A DNA stretch of 64,000 nt, taken from assembly GCA_947488655.1 (NCBI GenBank), contig CANKZZ010000003.1, positions 310,001-374,000 on the forward strand, in the 5' to 3' direction. The position numbers and the translations under genes were made by a program. Below, one piece after another: positions 47,773 to 57,052 of the stretch. The stretch is from an uncultured Psychroserpens sp. (lineage in GTDB: Bacteria > Bacteroidota > Bacteroidia > Flavobacteriales > Flavobacteriaceae). Under the pieces are notes generated by a model. That model was not told where the DNA came from and did no database searches. It saw only the letters and a list, made by a program, of their open reading frames with translations. Position 1 is the stretch's first letter, and each line of letters starts with the position of its first letter.

Positions 47773-49446
47773 CTACTTTGCGTATTTTTTTCTTCTTAAA
47801 AAGTTATACATAACTCCAAAAAGGCCTAGAATTACAAGTGGTAGAGCAATATTAATGATTTGCCATTTTGATTTTTCATCTTCAATTTTTTTGGTGTCTA
47901 AAAAGGCTAATTTTACCTCTTTGGTACGAATGTTTATAAGTCCGTCATCGTTTAAAAGATAGTTCACAGCGTTTTCTAGAAATTCTTTATTACCAAATTT
48001 TCGTTTGGTTAAAAACTCAAAACCTAATTCTTGTGGTTGGTTTCTAATCACTTCATTTTTGATGACATCACCATCTGCAATGACAACCATTTTAGTGGCT
48101 TTACTTTTGGTTTTATCTTCGGAAATTTTAAAAGGCTTCACACGTTTATCATAAACAGATGCAAACTCACCTTCTAATAAAACAGCCAAAGTTTGATTAG
48201 GCTCTTTATACTCTTCAAGATTTGGTTGTTGTGTTACCACGTCTAAACTAATTTCTCTTGGCACACCTTGTAATTTGGAGAGCTTAGAGCTGCGTAATAA
48301 TATAGTTTTGTTAATTCCGTTTTTTAATGTGTCTATCTGGCTTGCAAAATCAAATTTTACAGGATCTAAATTTGTAGTAATTGGATGATTAGGATTACTT
48401 GCAGCCAAAGGAGAATATGGCCATTGTAACGGTTGAAACTGAGAATTACTTCCTTCTCCTATAGCTAAAGTAATAGGAGCAGAGTACAAATCGTTAACAA
48501 TTACAGGGTTAATACGAACACCATATTTAAAGAAAAAATCATTAAGATTTAAATCTTTCATAATTGCAATACCACGTCCAGACTCGTTAAGCAAACTATC
48601 TCGATCCATCACAATACTTTCTGTTAACCAAAGACTTTTTCCACCATTCATCGTGTATTGATCGAGCACATATTTTTCTTCTTCGGAAAATGGCTCACTA
48701 GGTTTCGCAGAGATGATTAAATCATAATTTTCTATATCCTTTAAGGTCTTTTGCGGATTGCTAGCTACACTATCTAATGTAAAAGGAGCTATGAAGTAAT
48801 GTTCACTTATTTTTCTAAGAAAATCGGCAACGTAGACATCTTTTAATTGTCCGTTACCTCTTAAAACTGCAATCTTTTTTTGTTTTGGGTTGACTAGTTT
48901 TTTAAATGCTTCGGCAAAAACATATTCTAAATTTTGAATAGAACCATTAACCAATTCTGGATCTGTAGCTCCAATTTTATTTTTTATTAAAGGAACAATA
49001 ACTGTTTGCTCATTATAACTTGCCAAAGCCCATGGTATAATGACTTCTTGCGATGTTTTACCGTTTTCCTTTATATTAATTTGAAACGGTTGCAAGCCAC
49101 GTTGAGCTAATTGTTGGATGTTTTGTTCTCTTGTGTTTTCATCTGCCAACGGATTGATAAACTGAAATTTCACATTAGGATTAGAGACTGTAAATTCTTC
49201 AAGTAATTGTTGTGTTTCATCACGTAAGCGTCTAAACTCTGAAGGAAATTCGCCTTCTAAAAACACATCAATTATTATAGGAGAATCAACGTTTTTAACA
49301 GTTTGTAAAGCTTCTTTAGATAATGTATAGCGTTGATCTTGCGTTAAGTCAAAACGTTTGTAGAGATAGTTTGAAATGACATTAATAACAACGAGTGCTA
49401 GTAATGTGACAACAATAACAATAATATTTTTTTTACTCTTTAGCAT
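47773..49446 (-). CDS. gldG: Gliding motility ABC transporter auxiliary protein GldG
   Basis: 557 residues with an N-terminal membrane helix (about 5-27) followed by RFDLTQDQRYTLSKEAL, the GldG/YkvP-like ABC_transp_aux domain, and a C-terminal membrane helix (about 533-550) with a basic tail (RRKKYAK). With GldA and GldF it makes an ABC transporter linked to gliding in Flavobacterium. The start codon lies inside the preceding small gene (14-nt overlap), so translation is coupled. Confidence 0.92.
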   Translation of the reverse strand: MLKSKKNIIVIVVTLLALVVINVISNYLYKRFDLTQDQRYTLSKEALQTVKNVDSPIIIDVFLEGEFPSEFRRLRDETQQLLEEFTVSNPNVKFQFINPLADENTREQNIQQLAQRGLQPFQINIKENGKTSQEVIIPWALASYNEQTVIVPLIKNKIGATDPELVNGSIQNLEYVFAEAFKKLVNPKQKKIAVLRGNGQLKDVYVADFLRKISEHYFIAPFTLDSVASNPQKTLKDIENYDLIISAKPSEPFSEEEKYVLDQYTMNGGKSLWLTESIVMDRDSLLNESGRGIAIMKDLNLNDFFFKYGVRINPVIVNDLYSAPITLAIGEGSNSQFQPLQWPYSPLAASNPNHPITTNLDPVKFDFASQIDTLKNGINKTILLRSSKLSKLQGVPREISLDVVTQQPNLEEYKEPNQTLAVLLEGEFASVYDKRVKPFKISEDKTKSKATKMVVIADGDVIKNEVIRNQPQELGFEFLTKRKFGNKEFLENAVNYLLNDDGLINIRTKEVKLAFLDTKKIEDEKSKWQIINIALPLVILGLFGVMYNFLRRKKYAK

Positions 49447-49927
49447 CTAATTCTTGTTCTTCTTTATATAATCTTAAATCAACAACTTTATTATTTCTAA
49501 ATGTAATTTCTAAGCATTCTTTTTCGGTATTAAAAGCACCTGGTTCTAAACCTAATCCGTAATTCCATTTGTTAGGATTGTGATCTTTTTTTGTATCGTC
49601 CCAAGATAACCATTCGTATGTTCCTAAAAGGTTTTCAATGGCTGTTTTGGTCTTGCCAATTAAAATTTCCGAAGTTATCATATCATTAGATAATTCATAA
49701 CGCAAAGCTGGTTTATCTTGCCAAATGTCTGCAGAAAAATACTTTTCGTGATGGTAGTTACTAAAGATATTAATCATTGGGTAAACTGCATAAAAATATA
49801 CCAATGGTGTTAATGCTAAACTCACTAAAACTGTGAGCCAAATGCGTTTGTCTATTGTTTTTACGAATAAAAAAACCAACACAAAGGTGATGACCATTAA
49901 TATTGCTAACGAAATAGTGATAATCAT
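49433..49927 (-). CDS. Unknown small membrane protein inserted between gldF and gldG
   Basis: 164 residues. Two N-terminal membrane helices (about 4-25 and 32-52) precede a soluble domain. The soluble part (about 85-158) has a layout like BamE/SmpA lipoproteins: GKTKTAIENLLGTYEWLSWDD, a tyrosine-containing NYGLGL strand, and CLEITFRNNKVVDLRLY. I do not recognise a named family. It overlaps gldF by 4 nt and gldG by 14 nt, so it is fully embedded in the operon. gldF and gldG are usually adjacent in flavobacteria. Confidence 0.8.
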   Translation of the reverse strand: MIITISLAILMVITFVLVFLFVKTIDKRIWLTVLVSLALTPLVYFYAVYPMINIFSNYHHEKYFSADIWQDKPALRYELSNDMITSEILIGKTKTAIENLLGTYEWLSWDDTKKDHNPNKWNYGLGLEPGAFNTEKECLEITFRNNKVVDLRLYKEEQELDAKE

Positions 49928-50652
49928 TGGTTAGCGCGTTTGATGTTTAAATTGGTTAATACAATAAATAGAGCTGTAACACTCAAAAAGTAAATAATGT
50001 CTCTGGTATCTAAAACACCGCGACTCATACTTTTAAAATGAGATTCCATGCCTAGACTTTCCATATATAAAGCGTCTCCAAAAATGTTGTAGTTTGACAA
50101 ACCTTCAAACCCAAAATAGAAAAAGAAACATATAAAAACTGCGACTATAAAAGCAACGATTTGATTATCTGATAGGCTAGAGGCAAAAACGCCAATTGCT
50201 GTGTAAGCTGCAACTAGAAATAGAAGTCCAAAATAAGAACCCATCACACTTCCTATATCGAGATTACCTTTTGGATTGCCTAATTTTGAAATGGTATAGA
50301 CATATAATAATGTTGGAATGAGCGCAATAATAATTAATACAAAAGACCCTAAGTATTTACCAAGCACAATGTTTAAATGACTTATAGGTTTAGTAAGTAA
50401 TAACTCTAAAGTGCCTTGTTTCTTTTCATCTGCAAAACTTCTCATAGTCACTGCAGGCACTAAGAAAATTAGAATCCATGGTGCGAGTAAAAAGAAGGTT
50501 GATAAATCTGCGAAACCATTATCAAGCACATTAAAATCGCCTTTAAATAACCACAAGAATAAGCCATTGAGTAATAAAAATACAGCAATTACCAAATAAC
50601 CAATTGGTGATGCGAAAAAGGTGTTGATTTCTTTTTTTAGGATTGCTAGCAT
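49924..50652 (-). CDS. gldF: Gliding motility ABC transporter permease GldF
   Basis: 242 residues with about six membrane segments, of the ABC-2 type permease family. Diagnostic parts are MLAILKKEINTFFASPIGYL at the N-terminus and FADEKKQGTLELLLTKPISH in the first cytoplasmic loop. It is the membrane component of the GldAFG transporter. It precedes the embedded small gene and gldG in one operon. Confidence 0.93.
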   Translation of the reverse strand: MLAILKKEINTFFASPIGYLVIAVFLLLNGLFLWLFKGDFNVLDNGFADLSTFFLLAPWILIFLVPAVTMRSFADEKKQGTLELLLTKPISHLNIVLGKYLGSFVLIIIALIPTLLYVYTISKLGNPKGNLDIGSVMGSYFGLLFLVAAYTAIGVFASSLSDNQIVAFIVAVFICFFFYFGFEGLSNYNIFGDALYMESLGMESHFKSMSRGVLDTRDIIYFLSVTALFIVLTNLNIKRANQ

Positions 50653-50658
50653 AAAATT

Positions 50659-50955
50659 TTATTTCATGTAAAAAACAAATATAACAGCTAAAAAATGTAA
50701 AGCTAGTATGAACTTAAAAATATTCCGTTTTTTAAAATATAAAATCCCATAAAATGGAATTTGAATAAGTAATAAAGTATAGAATATAAAATTTATTTTT
50801 TCAAAATAATCTAAACATATCATTGCATAAGGAAAAACAATATTTATAATCACCTTGGTTCCATGACCAGCTCCAACTGAAGCTACACAAATCAATATTA
50901 AAAATAGGTTTAAGATAAAAATTATTATGAATTCTATTGCTTTTTTTGTGTTCAT
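50659..50955 (-). CDS. Small hypothetical membrane protein
   Basis: 98 residues, about three hydrophobic segments (8-28, 52-70 and 78-96), no motif recognised. It lies 1 bp after the monooxygenase-like gene and 6 bp before gldF, so it belongs to the same transcription unit. Function is unknown. Confidence 0.65.
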   Translation of the reverse strand: MNTKKAIEFIIIFILNLFLILICVASVGAGHGTKVIINIVFPYAMICLDYFEKINFIFYTLLLIQIPFYGILYFKKRNIFKFILALHFLAVIFVFYMK

Positions 50956-50956
50956 A

Positions 50957-51253
50957 TTAATCTAACGAAACTAACTTATCCACACTCCAAGCTTCAGGTT
51001 TATCATTAAACATGGGTTTTGTTTTTGCCCAAATACCTTTAAATAAATTAGAATGTCTATAGTTCTCTAAATCTGTTTCGGTTTGCCAATAACTATACGT
51101 AAAAAATATATTCGTATTGTGTTTATCTCGATAGAGTTCTAAAAATTCACAACCCTCAAAACCTCTAATCTTATCTTTTTGAGATTCAAAGTTGGATAGG
51201 AATTCTTCAATTCTCGAAGGCTCTAAACTTAGTTTTACAATACGTACAAACAT
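50957..51253 (-). CDS. Antibiotic biosynthesis monooxygenase (ABM) domain protein
   Basis: 98 residues with the small ferredoxin-like ABM fold: MFVRIVKLSLEPSRIEEFL at the start, FEGCEFLELYRDKHN, and SYWQTETDLENYRHSNLF. Family members include small cofactor-free oxygenases and heme-degrading enzymes, and many have no known reaction. It starts 3 bp after the SAM hydrolase gene. Conservation in the gldFG neighbourhood could reflect operon hitch-hiking only. Confidence 0.85.
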   Translation of the reverse strand: MFVRIVKLSLEPSRIEEFLSNFESQKDKIRGFEGCEFLELYRDKHNTNIFFTYSYWQTETDLENYRHSNLFKGIWAKTKPMFNDKPEAWSVDKLVSLD

Positions 51254-51256
51254 AAT

Positions 51257-52093
51257 TTAGGTTTTAGAAAAATTAATAGTCACTGTATCCATTACCTTTA
51301 ATCCCATTAGTGTAGAAGCACTACCAACAGTAGCATTATCACTCTTATAAACTGCAATTTCTAAGTAACCAGAGGAGTTAAAAACGACTAGTCGTTTGCC
51401 ATCATCATATCGTTTTTCTTCGGGTATGTCAAAATTTATGGCATCACTATATTTGTCATAAATGGTTTTAAATTTATAGTTACGCGCAGATATTTCGTAA
51501 TCTCGTGTTTTTTGAATGTCTTCAAAAAACTTACGTTTAATGTTTGTTATCACATTTCCGTAGTTATCAATATAAATAACGCTACCAATAATTTGACTAC
51601 GTTCTTCGCTCACAAACGGAATTAAATTTTTAATTGGTTTTATCGTTTCAATAATTTTACCAATTACTTCTAATGTGCCACCACGTGCTATATGGCAAGC
51701 CACATTTACAAACACATCCAGAACAGGAAAGCTCGTTGCTACTCGGTCATGTATATTTATTTCAACAATTTTTTGTGGCGCAATTTCTGAGCATATCATA
51801 CTCATAATACCATTATTAGCACAAATAAAATAATGGTCGTCTAATTTTACTGCTATGTGTTTATTCTCAGGATTAAGTTCTGAGTCAATCCCAATGACAT
51901 GAATAGTTCCTTTTGGGAAGCTACTATAAGCGTTTTGAATAATATATGCTGCTTCTGGCACATTAAAAGGCGCAACAGAATGTGAGATATCAACAATTCT
52001 CACATCAGGCAATTCGCTGTAGATTGCACCTTTTATGGCTCCAGCAAAGTGGTCCTTCTCACCAAAATCTGTTGTTAATGTGATGATTGCCAT
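51257..52093 (-). CDS. S-adenosylmethionine hydrolase/halogenase-family protein (DUF62)
   Basis: 278 residues. The N-terminus MAIITLTTDFGEKDHFAGAI and the IHVIGIDSE strand are characteristic of SAM hydroxide adenosyltransferases, which cleave SAM to adenosine and methionine using water. The same fold includes the fluorinase and chlorinase. Without the halogenase loop, a hydrolase role is more likely. It is the first gene of the minus-strand unit leading to gldF and gldG and is divergent from phoH. Confidence 0.9.
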   Translation of the reverse strand: MAIITLTTDFGEKDHFAGAIKGAIYSELPDVRIVDISHSVAPFNVPEAAYIIQNAYSSFPKGTIHVIGIDSELNPENKHIAVKLDDHYFICANNGIMSMICSEIAPQKIVEINIHDRVATSFPVLDVFVNVACHIARGGTLEVIGKIIETIKPIKNLIPFVSEERSQIIGSVIYIDNYGNVITNIKRKFFEDIQKTRDYEISARNYKFKTIYDKYSDAINFDIPEEKRYDDGKRLVVFNSSGYLEIAVYKSDNATVGSASTLMGLKVMDTVTINFSKT

Positions 52094-52304
52094 ATGTTTA
52101 GCAAAAGAGTTTTTAAAGTTGATTTATACTCATTTTTTTATCTGTACTATACTGTTAAAAACTAATCATATTTTAACCTAAAGGAAACATTAAGTGTTAA
52201 ATAGTTTAATTATTTTTGGTAGTATAGATGTTGAAATGAGCCTTATTTAGTCTCATCACAAATCTAATAAAACAAAACAGATTAATTTAAAAATCGCATC
52301 GCTT

Positions 52305-53258
52305 TTGAACGAACTTATTTTAGAACTTGAAGAAATAACTCCTAAAGAATTTTTTGGAGCTCAAAATGCCAATATTAAACTCCTAAAAACCTACTTTCCT
52401 AAGCTAAAAATTGTAGCCAGAGGGAACACTATCAAAGCCTATGGCGATGAAGATTTGCTAGAAGAATTTGATCGTCGTATGACTATGCTCATGCAACATT
52501 TTGGTAAGTACAATAAAATAGATGAGAATATAATAGAACGTGTATTAACGAGTCAAAGTAGCGATGATTATGACACATCTGCAAAAAGTGGAGAAACCAT
52601 TGTGCATGGTGTTAATGGTAAAATCATTAAAGCGCAAACCGTAAATCAACGCAAATTGGTTGAGAGTATGCGTAAAAACGATATGGTGTTTGCTATTGGA
52701 CCTGCAGGTACAGGTAAAACTTATACAGGAGTTGCCTTAGCTGTGAGAGCTTTAAAAGCAAAAGAAGTAAAGCGTATTATTTTAACGCGTCCAGCTGTAG
52801 AAGCTGGTGAAAATTTAGGCTTTTTGCCAGGCGATTTAAAAGAAAAATTAGATCCATATATGCAACCTTTATATGATGCACTTCGTGATATGATTCCTGG
52901 TGAAACATTGTCACGTTTTATAGAAAACGGAACCATACAAATTGCACCATTGGCATTTATGCGTGGTCGAACATTAGATAATGCATTTGTAATTTTAGAC
53001 GAGGGTCAAAACACCACACATGCACAAATGAAGATGTTTTTAACACGTATGGGTAAAAGCGCTAAGTTTTTATTAACTGGTGATCCTGGTCAGGTAGATT
53101 TGCCTCGTCGCTCAATTTCTGGATTAAAAGAAGCACTTCTCGTTTTAAAAAATGTTGAAGGTATTGGGATGGTTTATTTAGATGATAAAGATGTGATTCG
53201 CCATAAATTGGTGAAGAAGGTTATAGCAGCATACAAGAGTATAGAAAATCGAGAATAA
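52305..53258 (+). CDS. phoH: PhoH family ATPase
   Basis: 317 residues from a TTG start at 52305; no ATG lies upstream of the conserved N-terminal sequence. An N-terminal KH-like region (about 1-110) precedes the PhoH domain with Walker A GPAGTGKT (about 131-138), VILDEGQNTT (Walker B) and LTGDPGQVDLP. PhoH/YbeZ proteins bind RNA and are linked to YbeY and ribosome/rRNA processing. The leader of 211 bp before it shows no gene. Confidence 0.92.
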   Translation: MNELILELEEITPKEFFGAQNANIKLLKTYFPKLKIVARGNTIKAYGDEDLLEEFDRRMTMLMQHFGKYNKIDENIIERVLTSQSSDDYDTSAKSGETIVHGVNGKIIKAQTVNQRKLVESMRKNDMVFAIGPAGTGKTYTGVALAVRALKAKEVKRIILTRPAVEAGENLGFLPGDLKEKLDPYMQPLYDALRDMIPGETLSRFIENGTIQIAPLAFMRGRTLDNAFVILDEGQNTTHAQMKMFLTRMGKSAKFLLTGDPGQVDLPRRSISGLKEALLVLKNVEGIGMVYLDDKDVIRHKLVKKVIAAYKSIENRE

Positions 53259-53261
53259 TTA

Positions 53262-53281
53262 ATTCCTGCGCATGCAGGAAT
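53262..53281 (+). repeat. Palindromic hairpin after phoH
   Basis: attcctgc (53262-53269) and gcaggaat (53274-53281) form a perfect 8-bp stem with a 4-nt loop, just after the phoH stop. The sequence resembles palindromic CCTGC...GCAGG units I believe are dispersed between genes in many Bacteroidota. It may also act as a weak terminator. Confidence 0.55.
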
Positions 53282-53298
53282 CTATTTTATGAATAATA

Positions 53299-53318
53299 AA
53301 TGTTTCTTCGGAAACATT
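53299..53318 (+). promoter_or_regulatory. UUCG-tetraloop hairpin in the purC leader
   Basis: aatgtttc (53299-53306), TTCG and gaaacatt (53311-53318) make a perfect 8-bp stem closed by the very stable C(UUCG)G loop, 33 bp before the purC ATG. No T-run follows, so it is not a plain terminator. Confidence 0.6.
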
Positions 53319-53351
53319 ATAACTCACCACCATAAAACAATTAAATACATA

Positions 53352-54305
53352 ATGCCAAGTAATACTATAACAGAATCTAATTTCAACTTTCCAAACCAAA
53401 AAAGTGTTTATAAAGGGAAAGTAAGAGCAGTATATAATATTAATGACGAAGAGTTGGTCATGATCGCAACAGATCGTTTATCGGCTTTTGATGTCGTGAT
53501 GCCAAAAGGAATTCCTTATAAAGGTCAGATTTTAAATCAGATTGCAACGAGTATGATGAAGGCGACCGAAGATTTGGTGCCAAATTGGTTAACTGCAATT
53601 CCAGATCCTAATGTGGCTGTGGGTCATATATGCGATCCTTTTAAGGTTGAAATGGTCATACGTGGTTATATGTCTGGTCATGCAGCTAGAGAGTATAAAG
53701 CTGGTCGACGCCTACTTTGTGGAGTTGAAATGCCAGAAGGTTTAAAAGAAAATGATAAATTTCCTGAGCCTATTATTACTCCAGCAACTAAAGCTGAAAT
53801 GGGAGATCATGACGAAGATATTTCTAGAGAAGACATTATTGCAAAGCATATCGTTTCCGAAGAAGATTATCTAGTACTTGAAGATTATACACGCAAACTC
53901 TTTCAACGAGGATCTGAAATTGCAGCGTCGAGAGGACTCATTTTGGTAGATACGAAGTATGAATTCGGAAAAACAAAAGATGGAAAAATCGTTTTGATAG
54001 ATGAGATTCATACACCAGATAGTTCGCGATATTTTTATTCTGAAGGGTATCAAGAACGACAAGAGAACAATGAGCCACAAAAACAATTGTCTAAAGAGTT
54101 TGTGCGACAATGGTTAATTGCTAACAATTTTCAAGGTCTCGAAGGGCAAACAGTTCCAGAAATGAGTGATGATTATATCAATACCGTTAGTGAGCGTTAC
54201 ATTGAGTTGTATGAAAAAATTATGGGAGAAACGTTTGTAAAAGCAGATGTTTCTAATATTGAGAGTAGGATAGAAGGTAATGTTTTGGCGTATTTAGACA
54301 AGTAA
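53352..54305 (+). CDS. purC: SAICAR synthetase
   Basis: 317 residues from the ATG at 53352. An upstream in-frame ATG (53289) would add 21 unconserved residues and run through the leader hairpin. The family motifs are [15 protein letters not shown] at the nucleotide-binding start, [15 protein letters not shown] and [18 protein letters not shown]. It makes SAICAR from CAIR and aspartate in purine synthesis. The length is that of the longer, eukaryote-like PurC found in Bacteroidota. It is convergent with the NTF2-like gene, 3 bp apart. Confidence 0.95.
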   Translation: MPSNTITESNFNFPNQKSVYKGKVRAVYNINDEELVMIATDRLSAFDVVMPKGIPYKGQILNQIATSMMKATEDLVPNWLTAIPDPNVAVGHICDPFKVEMVIRGYMSGHAAREYKAGRRLLCGVEMPEGLKENDKFPEPIITPATKAEMGDHDEDISREDIIAKHIVSEEDYLVLEDYTRKLFQRGSEIAASRGLILVDTKYEFGKTKDGKIVLIDEIHTPDSSRYFYSEGYQERQENNEPQKQLSKEFVRQWLIANNFQGLEGQTVPEMSDDYINTVSERYIELYEKIMGETFVKADVSNIESRIEGNVLAYLDK

Positions 54306-54308
54306 TTT

Positions 54309-54686
54309 TTAATACATCGTATTGGGATTCGCAGAATCTTTAGGAATTTGTTGAATACTATCCCAATGTTCACAAATTTTTCCGTTAGAATCAAATCTAA
54401 AGAAATCCATTGTAATATATTGGTCATTTCCAGGCCAGGTTTGGTGAGTATGCAATGCTACTAAATCACCTTCGGCAATAGAGCGTACAAATTTAATAGC
54501 CTTTTCTGGGTATTCTTGGTGCATACGTTCAAAGTAATCTATGAAACCTTGTTTCCCATTTGCAACGTCTGGATTGTGTTGTATGTAGTCGTTTCCAACA
54601 TAAGTCTCAACAGCATTTTTGGGATTACCTTCATAAGCCATTTTGTAAAAGGCTATTGCATGTTTCTTGTTTTGTTCTAGATTCAT
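54309..54686 (-). CDS. SnoaL/NTF2-like protein
   Basis: 125 residues of the SnoaL-like ester cyclase fold: FYKMAYEGNPKNAVETYVGNDYIQHNPDVANGKQGF and EHWDSIQQIPKDS near the C-terminus are family marks. Many such proteins have no known substrate. It is 15 bp after the DUF3037 gene and may be the last gene of the HipA-like unit. Confidence 0.88.
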   Translation of the reverse strand: MNLEQNKKHAIAFYKMAYEGNPKNAVETYVGNDYIQHNPDVANGKQGFIDYFERMHQEYPEKAIKFVRSIAEGDLVALHTHQTWPGNDQYITMDFFRFDSNGKICEHWDSIQQIPKDSANPNTMY

Positions 54687-54701
54687 TTTTCTAATTTTAA
54701 A

Positions 54702-55088
54702 TTACAAAACATAATTTTTAAAAATAGTATCTAATGCTTTTTGAGCATCATCACATAATCCAGGATGTGTTTTAGAACATTGTATCATGGTGCTTTTAGA
54801 TGCTGCTAGCCATCTAAAACGGTCTGATAATTCAAATTGACCTATTGCTCCACCGTTTGGGTGACCTTCGCAAATTAACTTCCAAGCATTGAGATATTCA
54901 TTTAAATGAGTGATATCTAACTCATTAGTAAAAGCATTAAGTTTTATTGAGTCAATGTTATATTTAATCCCTAGAAATTTTTTACGCTTAGAAAATAAAA
55001 TAACCCCAACGTTAAAGAATTCTTCTCGTTCTACCTTAGGCACGAGCCTTATAATTGCATATTCAAAAGTAACCTTATCTTGCATCAT
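54702..55088 (-). CDS. DUF3037 protein, partner of HipA-like kinase
   Basis: 128 residues with the DUF3037 opening FEYAIIRLVPKVEREEFFNVGVILF. Function is unknown. The start overlaps the end of the HipA-like kinase gene by 14 nt, so the two are translationally coupled. DUF3037 next to a HipA-like kinase recurs in many bacteria, as I recall it, which suggests a two-part system. Confidence 0.9.
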   Translation of the reverse strand: MMQDKVTFEYAIIRLVPKVEREEFFNVGVILFSKRKKFLGIKYNIDSIKLNAFTNELDITHLNEYLNAWKLICEGHPNGGAIGQFELSDRFRWLAASKSTMIQCSKTHPGLCDDAQKALDTIFKNYVL

Positions 55089-55854
55089 CAGCTTCTTTAA
55101 CTAATTTATCAATCATATTTAATTTGGCATTTAAATACGTTTCATAGGCAGCTCTTATCTCTACTGGAGACATATTATCGCTTTCATTTAATAACCATTC
55201 TTCTGGTATTAGTGAGATGATTTCTTTTATTTTATTTGAATTTAAAGTGTTAGTGATATGGTTTGATGCTTCATCTAAGTTTGTTGCACTATTAAGTAGG
55301 ACGTGATCTTTTATAAGCGGAAATGTTCTTGTAAGATGATTTTCCCAAGTACTCCAATTGTGATGAAAATAGAAACTTGCACCATTATCTATAACCCACA
55401 ACTCTTTATTCCAATTAAGTAGATTTGTGTTTTTAACGGTTCGGTCAATATTGCTAATAATACTATCTAATAAAACTATTTTTGACGCTGTTAGAGCATC
55501 AACTTCAAAAACTAAGGGATCATAAGTGATAGCGCTTGATAAAAAGTGCAATCCTAAATTAAGACCAACGCTAAATTTTAATAAGTCTTGTATCTCCTCA
55601 TCAGGTTCTGTCTTGCTGAAAGAGTCATCGAGATTCATAAATACTAATTCAGGGATTTTTAATCCTATAGCACGTGCGAGTTCTCCACCAAGAAGCTCAG
55701 CAATGAGTGCTTTTTTTCCTTGTCCAGCGCCTCTAAATTTTAATACATAAAGAAAGTCATCATCTGCCTTAACAATTGCAGGAAGCGATCCTCCTTCTCT
55801 TAGAGGGTTTAGATATTGTACAACATTTACTGTTCTAATGTCTATTGTATTCAT
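55075..55854 (-). CDS. HipA-like protein kinase
   Basis: 259 residues, shorter than E. coli HipA (about 440). The kinase-like core has a lysine strand LYVLKFRGAGQG, a catalytic-loop-like NIDRTVKN (Asn135-Asn142, with Asp137) and a metal-binding DNG (Asp156). These are the positions of the HipA N.DR...N and D.G motifs, so it appears active. There is no HipB-type antitoxin next to it. Only DUF3037 accompanies it, so the classic toxin-antitoxin role is not supported. Confidence 0.85.
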   Translation of the reverse strand: MNTIDIRTVNVVQYLNPLREGGSLPAIVKADDDFLYVLKFRGAGQGKKALIAELLGGELARAIGLKIPELVFMNLDDSFSKTEPDEEIQDLLKFSVGLNLGLHFLSSAITYDPLVFEVDALTASKIVLLDSIISNIDRTVKNTNLLNWNKELWVIDNGASFYFHHNWSTWENHLTRTFPLIKDHVLLNSATNLDEASNHITNTLNSNKIKEIISLIPEEWLLNESDNMSPVEIRAAYETYLNAKLNMIDKLVKEADDAR

Positions 55855-55876
55855 AAATACTAATGTAGTAAAAGTT

Positions 55877-56965
55877 TTAGTTTTTAATTTTGCGTATTAA
55901 TTTTCGTACTCCTTTATAAATAAAAGCATTTGTTTTTACATAGTAGAACGATATGATACAAACGACGACCATAAATACTATTGCTCCAATTATAGCTTGA
56001 GTTGGATGTAGCGCTTTTGAATAGAAATGTTTGAGACCTAGACCCGTAAAACTTCCGAAAATAATAATAAAATGAATCACATAAATTGATAACGTTTTTT
56101 GTCCTATTTTTCCAATAAGTGACCCCTTTAAAAATGGTTCTGCTGCATAAAAAACACCTAATAATAAAAGCACATTTCCGAAGCGTGTAAAAAGATAATT
56201 ATAGTATGCAGCGGATTTAAAAAGTTCTATATCTGTCCAATAAAATAGCTTCATTAATAGGAGTGATGAGAATTGTATTAATAAGCTTCCGAAGAGAAAA
56301 AAAGAAATCACGGATACTAATCTAAATTTAGCTCTATGTACGTGAGAAAAGAAAACTGTCGCCAGAAAACCACCAAAGGCGGTAAAACCAAACCAAGGTA
56401 ATATTGTAAAAATTGAACCATTAGATTTGGTCATATAATTAGCAAAGGCAATTGGTATATGGCACAAATCTAAATTTCGATAGAGCGGTTCTGTCAAAAA
56501 ACATAGGCAACCCAAAGTAAATAGCAATAACGAAAGTAGTTTAATATGTTTGCTAAATAGAACATAACAACCAATAAGTATAATGAGCGATAAGCCAATG
56601 CATTGTAGAACATCAATAACAAAAATATAATCGTTAAAATTACCCGTTAGCCAACCAATTACATCTATTCTAAGCGCATATCCAATCCCAATTAAAAGTA
56701 ACCCTCTGTAAAGCCCCTTTTTAATTCTTGGTTTGTCATCTCCTTTGTCTTTAGCTTTTAATAAAAGATATAAAAACACTAACCCAGAAATAGTAAAGAA
56801 GGTTGGAGCAGTAATGCCTCTAAAATAAGACCATATTTGGTAAACTACATTTGAGTTATCTCTATAAATAGGATTTAAAAGAGTGTCTATAAAATGCCCT
56901 TGTAGCATCATTAAGATTGCAAAAGCACGAACAGCATCAATAAAAAAGAGTCGGTTAGTTTTCAA
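55877..56965 (-). CDS. Multi-pass membrane acyltransferase-like protein (DUF1624/HGSNAT-like)
   Basis: 362 residues from a TTG at 56965. The frame is open to an ATG at 57082, but that start would overlap the divergent symporter gene. The chosen start gives MKTNRLFFIDAVRAFAILMMLQGHFIDTLL, the typical beginning of this family, with an arginine and a histidine (GHF) in the first helix. About ten membrane segments follow. Related proteins transfer acetyl or other acyl groups to sugars across a membrane. The substrate is unknown. Confidence 0.75.
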   Translation of the reverse strand: MKTNRLFFIDAVRAFAILMMLQGHFIDTLLNPIYRDNSNVVYQIWSYFRGITAPTFFTISGLVFLYLLLKAKDKGDDKPRIKKGLYRGLLLIGIGYALRIDVIGWLTGNFNDYIFVIDVLQCIGLSLIILIGCYVLFSKHIKLLSLLLFTLGCLCFLTEPLYRNLDLCHIPIAFANYMTKSNGSIFTILPWFGFTAFGGFLATVFFSHVHRAKFRLVSVISFFLFGSLLIQFSSLLLMKLFYWTDIELFKSAAYYNYLFTRFGNVLLLLGVFYAAEPFLKGSLIGKIGQKTLSIYVIHFIIIFGSFTGLGLKHFYSKALHPTQAIIGAIVFMVVVCIISFYYVKTNAFIYKGVRKLIRKIKN

Positions 56966-57052
56966 AAATGGTCGCTTTGAGAATATAAAGATACTTTTAA
57001 TTTTTATGTTAGCTAAGTTTAATATCTTAGTTGAGTAATTTAGGAGAAATTT

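Noticed and set aside
54702-55854. Classic HipAB toxin-antitoxin module
   Set aside because: There is no HipB-like helix-turn-helix gene beside the kinase, and the kinase is far shorter than HipA.
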